Positions 17,676 through 27,249 are shown, counted from the first letter of the stretch. The stretch is DNA of 64,000 bases from Emticicia fluvialis (GCF_024793945.1 NZ_JANUSD010000003.1:1-64000); one strand, 5' to 3'. Numbers and translations are program-made. The notes: generated by a model from the letters alone, not told the origin.

Positions 17676-18565
17676 GGTACGGCCTGTGGCCGGGGCTTTC
17701 ACACAGCTTTTGTCTCTGCCGCGCAAGGCGTTATGCCCATGCTGCCTTGTATTGATATAGCTAAATCTGCAATTTTTACTGCAATAGCACCGTATAATCA
17801 AAAAAACCACTCAAACTGGCTCAATTTTAATCGGATATTCTAAAATGCTTACAATAAATTCTAAAAATAGTAGAAATATGACTTGCTTTTTCAAATACCA
17901 CACTTTAACTTTGAATAGGCATTTTTAACAGTCTGCCACTTTACAACACAACAAAACAGCCCACCGTTAATGACCAGCCACAAGTGCCAGCCACACTGGG
18001 GGAATCTGTTTTTTTTTAATGTGCCAGCCAGCCTTATCACCAGCCATAAAAGATTGATAATCGGCCTTTAATGCATCTCTATACACTATTAGAAGCCTAT
18101 TGTTGATAGAAATACTTTATTTATCGTTAATATTTTTGCGCTTTAATAATTACTTTTGTGGGTTGAAACAAACGAAGCAGTATAAGACTTAAAAAAGAAA
18201 AAGGCCTTTTGGGCCACCGGTATTCAACCTTTAAGAACCAAACCCGCTGACTACCAGGCCTTAGGCCGTACTAATCTATTATCTACCCGCTGGCAGGCTC
18301 CCCAATACTGCCCGGGCGCCGTGTAAAGCGATATTTGCACCCCGTTACGTGTTTTTTAACTATTGAAACTCCTATGGATTTGACGCTTTGCACTATGGCT
18401 TTTTTTCAGGCGCAAAAGGCAACCCTCAGTTTGATATTTAATAACAAGTACCCGCCCGTGTTATTATAAGCCGGGCAAAAGCAAACCTGTGTTTCGTGAG
18501 TTTTTTCAACATACAAAACAAAAAGCGATCAAACTGAAACTTATTTAACCAAACAATTAGTCTTT
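17676..18565. other. Long intergenic region, no gene seen
   Basis: About 890 bases without a convincing coding frame, tRNA or repeat. The GGCCTTTTGGGCC-like palindrome near 18202 and AT-rich patches are the only structures noted. Confidence 0.45.
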
Positions 18566-20665
18566 ATGCAACCTATTTTCCGCGAAATCACCATTTCCGC
18601 ATCATTTCTCTATTTTTCCGTTTTCTTTATCCTCTTCCTGCTCTATTTACTGCTATTTTTCACAAAGAAAAACGCCATGCTGAGGGTGCTTTCGTGGCCC
18701 ATTAAAAGAATCAGCAATGCCAATTTCAACAAACTGCTTGATAAATACTCTTCAGACGAGAACAAGGATTTCAAAGGAATCATGATTATTACCTATACGC
18801 TGCTGTATCTGTTTTTCTCGGCGTTTGTGCTAAAAATCATGTTCATTTTCTTCAAACAGTTGTTTATTGACAGCTCTACCATTACTACCACAGGCGGTAA
18901 TGTGCAACAATTTGTGCCGGGTGCCTTATATGAGTTGCTGCTGCACATGGACCTCGCCGGTATCATTATCGGGTTTTTGGGTATTCTTTTCGGTATTATT
19001 ATTGCGCTGATGGTTGACGGCGAAAACCGGAAAGAAAAAGAAGCAAGTTTTGCTACCATTTACGACAAGAGCCATAATCTGCTCGAAAAAACAAACGCAA
19101 TAGTAAAGAACTTTACGGCCGTACAGCCTAAATATACGCTCAGAGAAAGGCTAGACTCGCTGAAAAGCATTCTTGCCCTGAGCCTTGAAAACGAAGAAGA
19201 AAGCGAATTGTATATCATGAGCTACTCTGCCGACCTCAACTACATGACCAGCCATAACATGGAGGTAGTGCTGAACTCGTTTGGGCAGGGTAATACCGAT
19301 ATCAGCAAATTAAGCCAGCTTGACTACCACAAGTATTACAGAAAAATAGACAAGCAAAATACTGAAATAAACGACCTGATTGAGAAACTGGTAACACGCT
19401 ACCGCCAGAAGTCAGACTCCATACACATGGCTATTCTGAACACTAAAAAAGACGACATTGAGTTTAGCCAGTACGAAAAATACCTTGAAAAAGGATTGGA
19501 AAGAGCCGATATTATTTACTACGACCAGTTTGGCGAAGAGGCGCTCAGCACCGGAAGTGTAAGCCTGAACGTAGAAGACGGCAACGTATATTATGCATTT
19601 GCCAAGGGTATTAACCTGGGCTTTGGCGAAACCATTGAAGAAAAACGTGAAGAACTGAAAGAGTTTTTATATGCCAATAACCTGAGCCAGATAGACAAAC
19701 TGGTTGACTGGGGCTACCTGCGCGAAAACATACATGAGTTTGACAGCATACCGTTTCAGTTTGTGCTCACCAAGTCTATCACAGGCACTACGCCTTCTAA
19801 AGCCTTAATAACCCTTACCAACATAGACGCCCTGGGCAAAAACGGCGGTATTTTCAGCTACGAAACCACCGACCCTAAAACCCTGGCTAATCTGGTAAAT
19901 ATCTTTAATGCGTACAGCAAAAGCCAGGAGTCTCGCGACAACGACGCCCGCGCCATTAAAGAAAGACGTGCCAAGTTCAGCAACCTGTTTAATGCCAACA
20001 CCATTAACAGAAACAACATTGCCACTATACTTAAATACAAATTTATTGATACCGACAACGACGATTTCTACCCCGGCGTACCCAAAACCGATATTAAAAC
20101 GGCGGTGGCTATCAGAGAGGCCTTCTACGAAACCCTGGGTATTATACCCCTGCCGGTTTATATTGGCGTAGGCGAAAAATACAAAAACGTAAAAGAATTA
20201 ATAAAAACCAGAAAACCGGGCGTATATGTAGCCATCGGTATTTTTGGAAGCGACCAGAACCCGCCAACCGTAGCTGAGTACATCATCAACTCCGACAACT
20301 CGTTGCCGTTTGAGCTGGTGCGGAAATCTACCAGACCTAAGAAAATTGAATACAAAGACGAAAGCGAAAGAAACATTTTCTACGCCAAGTTTGCTGATAA
20401 ATGGGTTGAGTATGAAGAAAAATGGGTGAACGACGATTGTGCTGACTACGGTATTATTGCCAAACTAACCCTCGGAGACGACATCTCGGTGTTTATTATC
20501 GGTGGGTTGAACCACTATGGCACCGAAAAAATTGGCGCGTACCTGAGAGACTCTTGGGAAACCATTGCCGACGAAGTGGGCGACAACCAGTTCCTGTTCC
20601 TGTACGATATTCCGGAAAAACAATCAAGTGAACCTATCACGTTGAGAGAAAAAAGAATCTGGTAA
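18566..20665 (+). CDS. Large membrane-anchored protein of unknown function
   Basis: 699 residues. Three N-terminal transmembrane helices (about 10-33, 71-98 and 131-152) are followed by about 540 soluble residues that are probably cytoplasmic. A coiled-coil-like stretch lies around 160-300 (rich in Lys, Glu and Leu; KIDKQNTEINDLIEKLV). No nucleotide-binding or catalytic signature is obvious. The gene is isolated, has a long upstream gap and is followed by a perfect terminator. The arrangement would fit a signalling or scaffold protein, but no function can be assigned. Confidence 0.85.
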   Translation: MQPIFREITISASFLYFSVFFILFLLYLLLFFTKKNAMLRVLSWPIKRISNANFNKLLDKYSSDENKDFKGIMIITYTLLYLFFSAFVLKIMFIFFKQLFIDSSTITTTGGNVQQFVPGALYELLLHMDLAGIIIGFLGILFGIIIALMVDGENRKEKEASFATIYDKSHNLLEKTNAIVKNFTAVQPKYTLRERLDSLKSILALSLENEEESELYIMSYSADLNYMTSHNMEVVLNSFGQGNTDISKLSQLDYHKYYRKIDKQNTEINDLIEKLVTRYRQKSDSIHMAILNTKKDDIEFSQYEKYLEKGLERADIIYYDQFGEEALSTGSVSLNVEDGNVYYAFAKGINLGFGETIEEKREELKEFLYANNLSQIDKLVDWGYLRENIHEFDSIPFQFVLTKSITGTTPSKALITLTNIDALGKNGGIFSYETTDPKTLANLVNIFNAYSKSQESRDNDARAIKERRAKFSNLFNANTINRNNIATILKYKFIDTDNDDFYPGVPKTDIKTAVAIREAFYETLGIIPLPVYIGVGEKYKNVKELIKTRKPGVYVAIGIFGSDQNPPTVAEYIINSDNSLPFELVRKSTRPKKIEYKDESERNIFYAKFADKWVEYEEKWVNDDCADYGIIAKLTLGDDISVFIIGGLNHYGTEKIGAYLRDSWETIADEVGDNQFLFLYDIPEKQSSEPITLREKRIW

Positions 20666-20687
20666 TAACCAGCCACCCGTGTTTCAG

Positions 20688-20723
20688 AAACCCTTTACCA
20701 GCCCCGTTGCCGGTAAAGGGTTT
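20688..20723 (+). terminator. Rho-independent terminator
   Basis: A 12-bp perfect stem: AAACCCTTTACC (20688-20699) with GGTAAAGGGTTT (20712-20723), followed by a T-rich tail. It ends the 699-residue gene. The 310 bases after it show no gene. Confidence 0.8.
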
Positions 20724-21035
20724 CTTGTTTACGAGCCCTTATAACCAACCTTTTTCAGGCTTGCATTTTACGTAGCTGTGTTCGTATATATGCTACGTTC
20801 ACCTATGCGTGCAAATGCAACGCCGTTGCGGAAAAAAATATTCTTAAAAGTTCATTATTGTTCCTGCAAGTGCGCAAATGAGCCTTGTCCTTTAAGATGT
20901 TACTACTAATTTTGAGAGCGTACTAAACCTTTTTTAAAATAATTTTTCACGGCTGGGTGCTTTGTTGTCAGAGGCGTCATTAAACGCTTTTGGCCCGGCC
21001 TTGCAAAACCCAATTTCTACATAACACTATAAAAT

Positions 21036-21677
21036 ATGAACTCGGCTAAAAAAGTCAATCACGGAAAATCTCTGTCATTACTGTTTATATCATTTTGCTC
21101 GGGTTTTACAAGTTTCCATTATCAGGCTGTGTGCTCACAATACCTGTTTGCACATCATGGCTTTAGAACCTACAATTTTCAGATGTCGCTGGTGGCATTT
21201 TTGCTTAGTTGCCCACTGGGTTATTTGATGGCTAAACGGGTGCTTTTTAGCATCGGAAACCACTCTTTATTGCTGATGATTACCATTTTTGAAATTTTCT
21301 TTATTACTTTTGCTGTGTTTAGCAAAAATATTATGTGTAGTGGTGCGGTGTCTGCCATCCTTTTACCATTGCTCCGTTTGTTTGAGGCCAGCCTGCTTTA
21401 TATCATTTCGTTAGCACTGCTGCCTTTATTAATGAGTACCTCTGTTGCTTTGCTGTCCAGAATTTTTGAAGATGCCGATGCGTCTACCCCAAAAACATTG
21501 TATCTGTGGTTCATAACAGGTTCCGTAACCAGCCTGTTTTTTTCGCAGGTATTAAGGCTAAATCTGATGGGGCTTGAAAATTCTCTTTACCTCTGTGCCT
21601 TTTTGAATTTTTCCTGTATTTTAATTTTGCTGATTCATTACAGTTTTACCCAGAACAGAAATCAAACTGGCAGGTAA
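21036..21677 (+). CDS. Multi-pass membrane protein, possibly spermidine-synthase-like N-terminal module
   Basis: 213 residues with about six hydrophobic helices. The beginning, with SGFTSFHYQAV followed by AFLLSCPLGYLMAKRV, resembles the membrane module found at the N-terminus of fused MFS/spermidine-synthase-like proteins (FxSGxxALxYQ pattern). There is no methyltransferase-like domain, so this would be a stand-alone or truncated form. The resemblance is from memory and weak. The gene is isolated, about 185 bases before an XRE regulator on the same strand. Confidence 0.65.
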   Translation: MNSAKKVNHGKSLSLLFISFCSGFTSFHYQAVCSQYLFAHHGFRTYNFQMSLVAFLLSCPLGYLMAKRVLFSIGNHSLLLMITIFEIFFITFAVFSKNIMCSGAVSAILLPLLRLFEASLLYIISLALLPLLMSTSVALLSRIFEDADASTPKTLYLWFITGSVTSLFFSQVLRLNLMGLENSLYLCAFLNFSCILILLIHYSFTQNRNQTGR

Positions 21678-21861
21678 TTTGTATGGGTTGTCTGGTGCTA
21701 TCCTTTATAACATGAAGCTATTCTGATTTTTTTACCGGCAAGCCAGTAGACGGATTGCTGAAACATCGAGTAACTATGTGCTAGTATTTTACGGCAGATT
21801 TTTTTACCTGCCTGTAAAGCAAGATAGCCTTAGAATGACGAACTATATTAAAACTTAAAGT

Positions 21862-22230
21862 ATGTTGATAGGAAACAGGCTAAGGAAATTGCGTGAGTTA
21901 AGGAATTACACGCAAGAATATGTAGCTAAGGCACTGAACATGACTGCCACAGGGTATGGTAAAATAGAAAGAGATGAGTCGGAGGTATCGTTTCAGAAAC
22001 TCAGAAAAATTGCGGAAATACTGGATATTCAACTGGAAGACATCCTGAATTTTAACGAAAACATGGTGTTTAATGTTAAAAACAGACAGGGCGCCGCAGA
22101 GAATGAAATACCAGGTGCTAACCCCGGGCTGGCAGATTCTGAAAAACGGCTATATGAACAAATCATTGAACAGCTAAGGCAAGAAAACACCTACCTAAAA
22201 ACAATCATAGACAGGCTGCAACTTAAATGA
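21862..22230 (+). CDS. XRE-family HTH transcriptional regulator
   Basis: 122 residues. The N-terminal helix-turn-helix spans residues 5-62 (LRKLRELRNYTQEYVAKAL, then GYGKIERDES). A disordered linker (about 70-90) and a C-terminal coiled coil (YEQIIEQLRQENTYLKTIIDRLQ) likely mediate dimerisation. The compact HTH plus coiled coil is common in Bacteroidota regulators. The gene lies near the convergent toxin-antitoxin-like pair at 22442-23493, but on the opposite strand, so a regulatory link is uncertain. Confidence 0.9.
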   Translation: MLIGNRLRKLRELRNYTQEYVAKALNMTATGYGKIERDESEVSFQKLRKIAEILDIQLEDILNFNENMVFNVKNRQGAAENEIPGANPGLADSEKRLYEQIIEQLRQENTYLKTIIDRLQLK

Positions 22231-22441
22231 AGCCGCAGGTTTTTACCGCAGTTTCGGTGTATTCAAATTAAAAAATTCCGGATTGCATTGCGTTGTCCCA
22301 ACCATTTTCAGTGTCAATCCAGCAGAGTATCACTTCGGTAAATCCTTCCACACCTTTCAGCCTCACCGGGCACTTAACACATATATACCTTTTAAACGGC
22401 GTTTTTTAGGCTTGGCCTTACATTTGCTGCAACGGAAGCAA

Positions 22442-22888
22442 TTAAAGTATTCTTCTGAACTTACGCTTAACACTGGCAGAAGAGCGAAAACAATCTTTTA
22501 TAAGGCCTAGCAACTCAGGCTTTAACTGCCCGATAATGTCATAATCAATACCTTCAACCGGATAAATGTCATGCAGAATGGCTTCGTCATACGCATCAAT
22601 CTGGCTGCCATACAAAAATGTTGGTAAGGGGAAGCCCCAGCCAGTAGTAGTTACAGCAGATTGCGGCTTTATAAAAAAGCAATTGAAGTTAAACTCTGCC
22701 AACTCAATACAGGTATGATGGTCATAATCTTGCCAGACAGACGGCACAAAATCTTTACTGGAAGGTAAAGTAGCCAGAATAAGCATCGAATCGATTCGTT
22801 TCAGAACAATAAAATATTTGCTCTTTGAATCGCTTCCGTTTTTAAAACGGAAATCATTGTAGTATAAAATAAGACCTTCCTGAAACAC
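22442..22888 (-). CDS. Putative PemK/MazF-like toxin
   Basis: 148 residues. The N-terminal part (GLILYYNDFRFKNGSDSKS followed by KYFIVLK, then LATLPSSKDFVP) follows the pattern of the PemK/MazF SH3-like barrel: G-x-I, a loop with an NGS-D-S-K motif, a hydrophobic strand, and a short Pro/Ser segment. The rest has no recognisable motif. It starts 5 bases after the stop of a Panacea-domain gene. In known PanAT systems the Panacea partner is the antitoxin and the second gene the toxin, often an mRNA interferase. The toxin call is inference from that pairing and a motif-level match. Confidence 0.55.
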   Translation of the reverse strand: MFQEGLILYYNDFRFKNGSDSKSKYFIVLKRIDSMLILATLPSSKDFVPSVWQDYDHHTCIELAEFNFNCFFIKPQSAVTTTGWGFPLPTFLYGSQIDAYDEAILHDIYPVEGIDYDIIGQLKPELLGLIKDCFRSSASVKRKFRRIL

Positions 22889-22893
22889 AGCAA

Positions 22894-23493
22894 TCAGAAT
22901 TTTAAGGAACGGCTAACTTCAACAAATTCGGTTTGTTCTAAATAGCGCGTATATTTTTGTTGGTCACTTAACAGTAATTGAGAAAAATCTATTTCAATTG
23001 CTGTACTATTCATTGAATCGTTTTCAAAGTATTCAAGCACACCGTTATCTTTGGCTGCCTTGTGCCAAAGGCCATGCTCACGATGGGTTAGTTTTACCAG
23101 TTCTTCTGCACTTACGTTTTTAAATTTTTCAGTTATAAAATCCAGCAATTCAATTTCATTGTCTGAAAACTCATCATCCACAAACCCCTTGCGCGCGCTT
23201 ATTGTAGTTGTGCCATTTACAACAGTACTGCCAATGTAGCTATCAAATAGCGTAGGCTCAGAGCCTGACGATAAATCAATGAAAATATCTTTGGCAACGG
23301 GGCCGAACTTCCAGACCTGAAAACTTAAATTAAGAAATGGCATTCCGTATTTTTTCACCGACGACTCCTCAAGCAGATAAAGCAATTTAAGCAGCTTTGT
23401 TTTTGAGAGTGGCTGTATGCGCTGCGCCATATAAATCATAGAGTTACCTATTTTATCCAAGTCTGCTCTGGTATAAGGGGCTACAACTTTCAT
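22894..23493 (-). CDS. Panacea-domain (DUF4065) antitoxin-like protein
   Basis: 199 residues from the ATG at 23493. Earlier in-frame ATGs (23517, 23532) fall at or inside the -7 promoter element at 23528-23521 and are rejected. The Panacea/DUF4065 signature is visible: an N-terminal helix, KTKLLKLLYLLEE, FQVWKFGPVAKDIF, and a C-terminal HREHGLWHKAAKDNG. This domain neutralises many unrelated toxins in PanAT toxin-antitoxin modules and occurs in SocA of Caulobacter. Its tight linkage to the next gene (5-base gap) supports such a module. Confidence 0.8.
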   Translation of the reverse strand: MKVVAPYTRADLDKIGNSMIYMAQRIQPLSKTKLLKLLYLLEESSVKKYGMPFLNLSFQVWKFGPVAKDIFIDLSSGSEPTLFDSYIGSTVVNGTTTISARKGFVDDEFSDNEIELLDFITEKFKNVSAEELVKLTHREHGLWHKAAKDNGVLEYFENDSMNSTAIEIDFSQLLLSDQQKYTRYLEQTEFVEVSRSLKF

Positions 23494-23520
23494 AGCGCTA
23501 TTGATGGGGGAAGTCATATA

Positions 23521-23528
23521 CAAATATA
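23521..23528 (-). promoter_or_regulatory. -7 element TATATTTG for the toxin-antitoxin pair
   Basis: Minus-strand TATATTTG matches TAnnTTTG. A start site a few bases downstream excludes the two earliest ATGs and favours the start at 23493. Confidence 0.5.
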
Positions 23529-23632
23529 ACAATAATCAGCCTTAAAAATTTCAATTCCGAACAATTTTTAAGTTTTCATTCTTTCTGCTAATGCTTTTGC
23601 CTTGCTGTCTTTTTTTAGGCCTGGCCTACCCT

Positions 23633-24358
23633 TTATTTAAAATGTTCTATCAGCTCGCGGCGGTAGGTAAGCCCGATGGGCAACGAAACGTCATGAATAA
23701 ACAAGGCATTACCACTGATGCGCGTAATGCGCCTCACCGCCACCAGGTAAGACTTATGCACCCGCACAAACTGCCCGGCTGGCAAGCGCTGGTCCAGCTC
23801 GGTTAAGGTAAGGGCTGTCAGGTAGATTTGGGTATCGGTAAAAATCTTTACATAATTACCCCAGCTTTGGGCATACTTAATGTCGTTGGTTTCAATCCGC
23901 ATCCAGTCGCCGTCTACCCTTATCATTATAGAGGCATCAGGCACAACCGCGGGTAAGGCCTGAGTGGCTCTGTCGGGCAGTCCAAACAAATAAAAGGCCT
24001 TGTCTACGGCTTTCAGAAAGCGCGCAAGCTGAATTGGCTTCAGCAAATAATCAACCACATCGTAGCAATAGCTTTCAAGGGCGTAGTCAGAATAAGCCGT
24101 TGTAAAAATAACCAGCGGCTTTTGTTTCAGGGTGTTCAGCATCTCAAGCCCGCTCATCTGAGGCATGTTAATATCCAGAAAAACCAGGTCTACGGGTGTC
24201 TGGTGCATCAGGTTAATGGCCTCAATGGCGTTTTCGCAACTACCGGCCAGCTCAAGCCTGTCTACCTGCGCCACATAATGCTGCAACACCAGATGCGCGC
24301 CGCGTTCGTCGTCAACAATTATACATTTCAGAGTTTTGGGCAATACCGGGTCAGTCAT
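23633..24358 (-). CDS. LytTR-family response regulator
   Basis: 241 residues. The receiver domain (about 10-125) has the acidic pair in CIIVDDE and phospho-acceptor Asp62 in FLDINMPQMSG, with the Lys in LLKPI. The C-terminal LytTR DNA-binding domain (about 145-240) ends in FVRVHKSYLVAVRRI, a LytTR hallmark. The upstream kinase gene overlaps it by 8 bases, so the two are translationally coupled. LytTR proteins usually control a few nearby or envelope-related genes; no target is evident here. Confidence 0.93.
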   Translation of the reverse strand: MTDPVLPKTLKCIIVDDERGAHLVLQHYVAQVDRLELAGSCENAIEAINLMHQTPVDLVFLDINMPQMSGLEMLNTLKQKPLVIFTTAYSDYALESYCYDVVDYLLKPIQLARFLKAVDKAFYLFGLPDRATQALPAVVPDASIMIRVDGDWMRIETNDIKYAQSWGNYVKIFTDTQIYLTALTLTELDQRLPAGQFVRVHKSYLVAVRRITRISGNALFIHDVSLPIGLTYRRELIEHFK

Positions 24359-25385
24359 GTAGGTCGGGGGTTAGTTGAAGGCGAAGCAAAGTATGGTACT
24401 GGCACTCGGTTTCGTGCATATCAAGCCTGAACCGCCCGGCATAAAAGGCTTCCAGGCGTTTCAGGGTATTGGGTATGCCCACACCCGTAGAAACCAGCCG
24501 GGGCCTGCGCGCCGGTATAGAATTGAGTATATCAAGCACCAGCACCTGCCCTGCAAGGGTAATAGTAATGCTCACAAAGCAATTCTTAATGGCGCCGCTG
24601 CTGTGTTTAAAGGCGTTTTCTATCAGCGGCAACAGCAGCAAAGGCACTATATAATGCTGTGTGCCGGTATGTGCAGGGTAAACATAATTAAGCGTGCAGC
24701 GTTGGCCGATGCGCTCTTTTTCAAGATGTATATAGCTGGTGAGATACGCAAGCTCGTCGCTTAGTTTTACCTGTTTCTTTGAGGCCGACTCTACCTGATA
24801 CCGCATCAGTTGCGACAACTGCATGATCATATCGGGCATTCGGGCAGGCTCTTTTATGCTGATACCGTACAGATTATTAAGCGTATTGAACAAAAAATGC
24901 GGATTAAGCTGCGCCTGCAGTAGTTTGGTCTGGGCTTCGCTCAGTTGCAGCAGCTGATTACTGCTTCTGATTTGCTGGCGGTAAAAATACTCAAGCAAAA
25001 AAACGGCCTCCATGGTAATGATACTGCCAGAGGTAGTAGCCAGATAAAGCAGCCCCATTTTTACCGGATTCTGGTTTTGATGAAACTCCCGAAAAAACCA
25101 GAGGTAGTCGGCCAGATACAATACCGCGCTGCCAGCCAACAACACCACCATCGACACCACCAGAAACCGGTTAAACTGCCCGCTTTTAAAAAAAGGAAAA
25201 ACAAATATGCGGTAAAAAACAGCCATGGCATAGAGCATCAGAAAATGAAGAAAACCAATGGTGATTTCTTCAACCGACGACAGGAAGTTCCAGCGGCTGA
25301 TAGACATCAATATAAAGAAACCCCAGAAAAACAGCAGTTCTCTTACCCAGTCTATTTTTTTTAATTTTATGCCTGCGTGCAACAT
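24351..25385 (-). CDS. LytS-like sensor histidine kinase
   Basis: 344 residues from the ATG at 25385, chosen because MLHAGIKLKKIDWVREL precedes the first helix as in relatives; a start at 25481 would add 32 atypical residues. Four transmembrane helices form the sensor, followed by a short coiled coil and the His_kinase block QLNPHFLFNTLNNLYG, with the phospho-acceptor His, then an ATPase domain with LLLLPLIENAFKHS. There is no periplasmic domain, so the signal is probably sensed in the membrane. Paired with the LytTR regulator just downstream. Confidence 0.9.
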   Translation of the reverse strand: MLHAGIKLKKIDWVRELLFFWGFFILMSISRWNFLSSVEEITIGFLHFLMLYAMAVFYRIFVFPFFKSGQFNRFLVVSMVVLLAGSAVLYLADYLWFFREFHQNQNPVKMGLLYLATTSGSIITMEAVFLLEYFYRQQIRSSNQLLQLSEAQTKLLQAQLNPHFLFNTLNNLYGISIKEPARMPDMIMQLSQLMRYQVESASKKQVKLSDELAYLTSYIHLEKERIGQRCTLNYVYPAHTGTQHYIVPLLLLPLIENAFKHSSGAIKNCFVSITITLAGQVLVLDILNSIPARRPRLVSTGVGIPNTLKRLEAFYAGRFRLDMHETECQYHTLLRLQLTPDLHD

Positions 25386-25566
25386 TTTTTTTGGAGTTTC
25401 TACAAAAGAAAAAAAATCATGATTTGTTACCAAAAACAAATGACAAACCCAGTTCATCACAAATATTAGCGGGTTTATCACTCATTTTTCCGGCAAAAGG
25501 TTTTATAAATTACCTTAGCTGGCAATAATTAAGTAATATTTAATATTTTTTTAAGGTTGTTTCTAT

Positions 25567-25860
25567 TATATTTGTAGAAATGACACTTATTCTTTTCCGG
25601 CTTTACCCAAGCCATAGTACCATCGGCTGCGACAAATATAAATGAAAAAGTTATTGACTTATCCGCACCAGCCAAAAACTGTCACGAACGTCAATCCATA
25701 AAAACAAAAAAGATGAAATTATTTTTCATCAGTTATCAGTGTTTTATTTAGCCATGAACACAAGATATTGCGGGTATGTAAATACCCCTGAAGACGTTAG
25801 ATTCTACATGAATCTTTCATACGCTTGTAGCAAAAAGCCCCTTAATTTAGGGGCTTTTTT
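25567..25860 (+). ncRNA. Possible non-coding transcript
   Basis: A -7-like TATATTTG at 25567-25574 and a perfect terminator at 25832-25860 frame about 290 bases with no credible coding frame between the kinase gene and the split isochorismatase gene. That would fit a small RNA. I cannot match it to a known family, and no -33 box is evident at the right spacing. It could also be the terminator of a lost gene. Confidence 0.25.
25832..25860 (+). terminator. Strong rho-independent terminator
   Basis: AAAAAGCCCC (25832-25841) pairs with GGGGCTTTTT (25850-25859). No coding gene precedes it on this strand within 300 bases. Confidence 0.8.
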
Positions 25861-26318
25861 GTTGGTATTTTTCCAAAAACTATCTATATTTTATCTTTGT
25901 AATTAAAAAACGATGAAAAACAGAAAAGCCTTACTGGTGATTGATATGCAGAAAGGTTCGTTTACTGCATTAACTCCGCGGCACGACACCGATGGGGTGG
26001 TTCAAAGAATAAATTTAATGGCTGAGGCTTTTCGTACATTGAGGGGTAGAACGAAACCTGCGCGCGCGAATTTTGCAAGTGTTTGATTATTAGCCTCTTA
26101 TAAAGGTTTTGAGAAATTACTAAAACTGCAAATTTTAATAAGAATTGAACTTTGATTTAATTTTGGAGCTGTTTTAGGGCTATTTTGGAGGAGTTATTTG
26201 AATTAGCGTTTAATTGTGCAGAGTAAAGTAAAAAGGCTTTTAAATTGGCTTGAATGGGGTTTTTGGAAGATTTTAAAAGGTTTTTAAACACTGAATATTG
26301 GGTATTTAAATGAAAATA

Positions 26319-26377
26319 AAAATGTTCCGCTTTTATGCACTTTTGGTAAATAGCGGAACATTTTAGCGGAACATTTT
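26319..26377. repeat. Three copies of AGCGGAACATTTT
   Basis: One inverted copy (26319-26331) and two head-to-tail direct copies (26352-26364, 26365-26377). The arrangement resembles iterons or an operator for a plasmid-type DNA-binding protein, and it sits immediately upstream of the decayed small gene. Confidence 0.8.
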
Positions 26378-26742
26378 CTGGTTTTATAATACATCATTTC
26401 TTTGATAGGCTTCAAGAATTTGGACGCAAACTGCTGCTACCAAAAGACCTGACGGCTAAGCAGCTTGCACAGCACTACAACGTATTGTATAGCTCAAACT
26501 TTCAAAAGGCTTGCTTTAGAGTGCTAGGTATGAAGAAAAAAGGTTTAGGGGGCGCCCGTCGTTTTTCAGGAAATGTAAAAAACAAAAAAACAAAAGTTCA
26601 GCCGTAACAACGTGCCATTGCCATAAGTCTCAGCCCTCGCGCACTTGAAATACTCAAAAACCAGAAGGACACCTACACGCATTACATAGAGCGAGCAATA
26701 TTATATTACCACAAAGTAGCAACCCTCCCCGAGTCCGAGTAA
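26350..26742 (+). pseudogene. Decayed mobile-element gene with RHH-like C-terminus
   Basis: One continuous frame is open from 26350 to 26742 except for a TAA at 26605-26607. The first part reads FDRLQEFGRKLLLPKDLTAKQ and a basic tail. After the stop it continues RAIAISLSPRALEILKNQKD and YIERAILYYHK, a ribbon-helix-helix-like pattern. No ATG lies near the 5' end. It is most likely the remnant of a plasmid- or element-borne DNA-binding protein of about 110-130 residues; the identification is by pattern only. Confidence 0.45.
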
Positions 26743-27249
26743 TTTTTGCATTTTTGGAATTGCAATTTTGCATTTTTGGTTTTGCGATTAAATGTACCTA
26801 TGGTTTGCCTGAATTTTTTATTCAGCACGATGGAACCCACTCCGGCAACTTTGTACCCCATACAACAGAGTGGGAATTGTTGGACGACTTAAAAGTGGAA
26901 GCCGGTGATATTCTGATTGACAAATACGCAAATGATGTTTTTTACAGGTCTGAACTTCAATCGCAACTGGATCAATATTTGGTTGATGAGCTGATAATTT
27001 CGGGCTGCGCTACAGACTTCTGCATAGAATCAACGGTGCAATCGGCATTAACACGCGATTATAAAATAACAGTGGCTGAAGATGGCCACACTACGGGCGA
27101 AAGGCCCCACTTAAAAGCAGTGCAGGTAATTGAGCATTACAACTGGGTCTGGAAAAACATGATTCCTACCAAGGGCACTGTAAATGTCATGCCTCACCGG
27201 GCGATATTAGATGAATTGGCAGGTACCGCCCGATAGATTATAAAACCAG

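Larger units (their letters stand above)
26038..26797. mobile_element. 760-bp insertion flanked by GTAC
   Basis: The segment lies exactly between two GTAC tetranucleotides in the isochorismatase gene; removing it plus one GTAC restores the frame. It carries no recognisable transposase and no obvious long terminal inverted repeats. It contains three copies of a 13-bp motif and a decayed reading frame with a ribbon-helix-helix-like end. A remnant of a plasmid-like or integrative element is the best guess; a non-autonomous transposon is an alternative. Confidence 0.7.
25913..27236 (+). pseudogene. Isochorismatase-family hydrolase gene, interrupted by a 760-bp insertion
   Basis: The first 41 codons (25913-26035) encode MKNRKALLVIDMQKGSF, with the catalytic Asp of the family. 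The frame then hits foreign DNA. The rest resumes at 26798-27236 with FFIQHDGT, DKYANDVFYRSEL and the catalytic-Cys motif SGCATDFCIES. Joining the two parts at the GTAC shared by both junctions (26034-26037 and 26794-26797) restores an uninterrupted 187-residue reading frame, the usual family length. Intact members hydrolyse isochorismate-like or amide substrates in the cytosol. A -7 element (25892-25899) lies 13 bases before the ATG. The gene is inactive unless the insert is removed. Confidence 0.85.

Noticed and set aside
18160..18300. GGCCTTTTGGGCC region considered as a tRNA or riboswitch
   Set aside because: No T-loop or conserved riboswitch motif; only a short palindrome.
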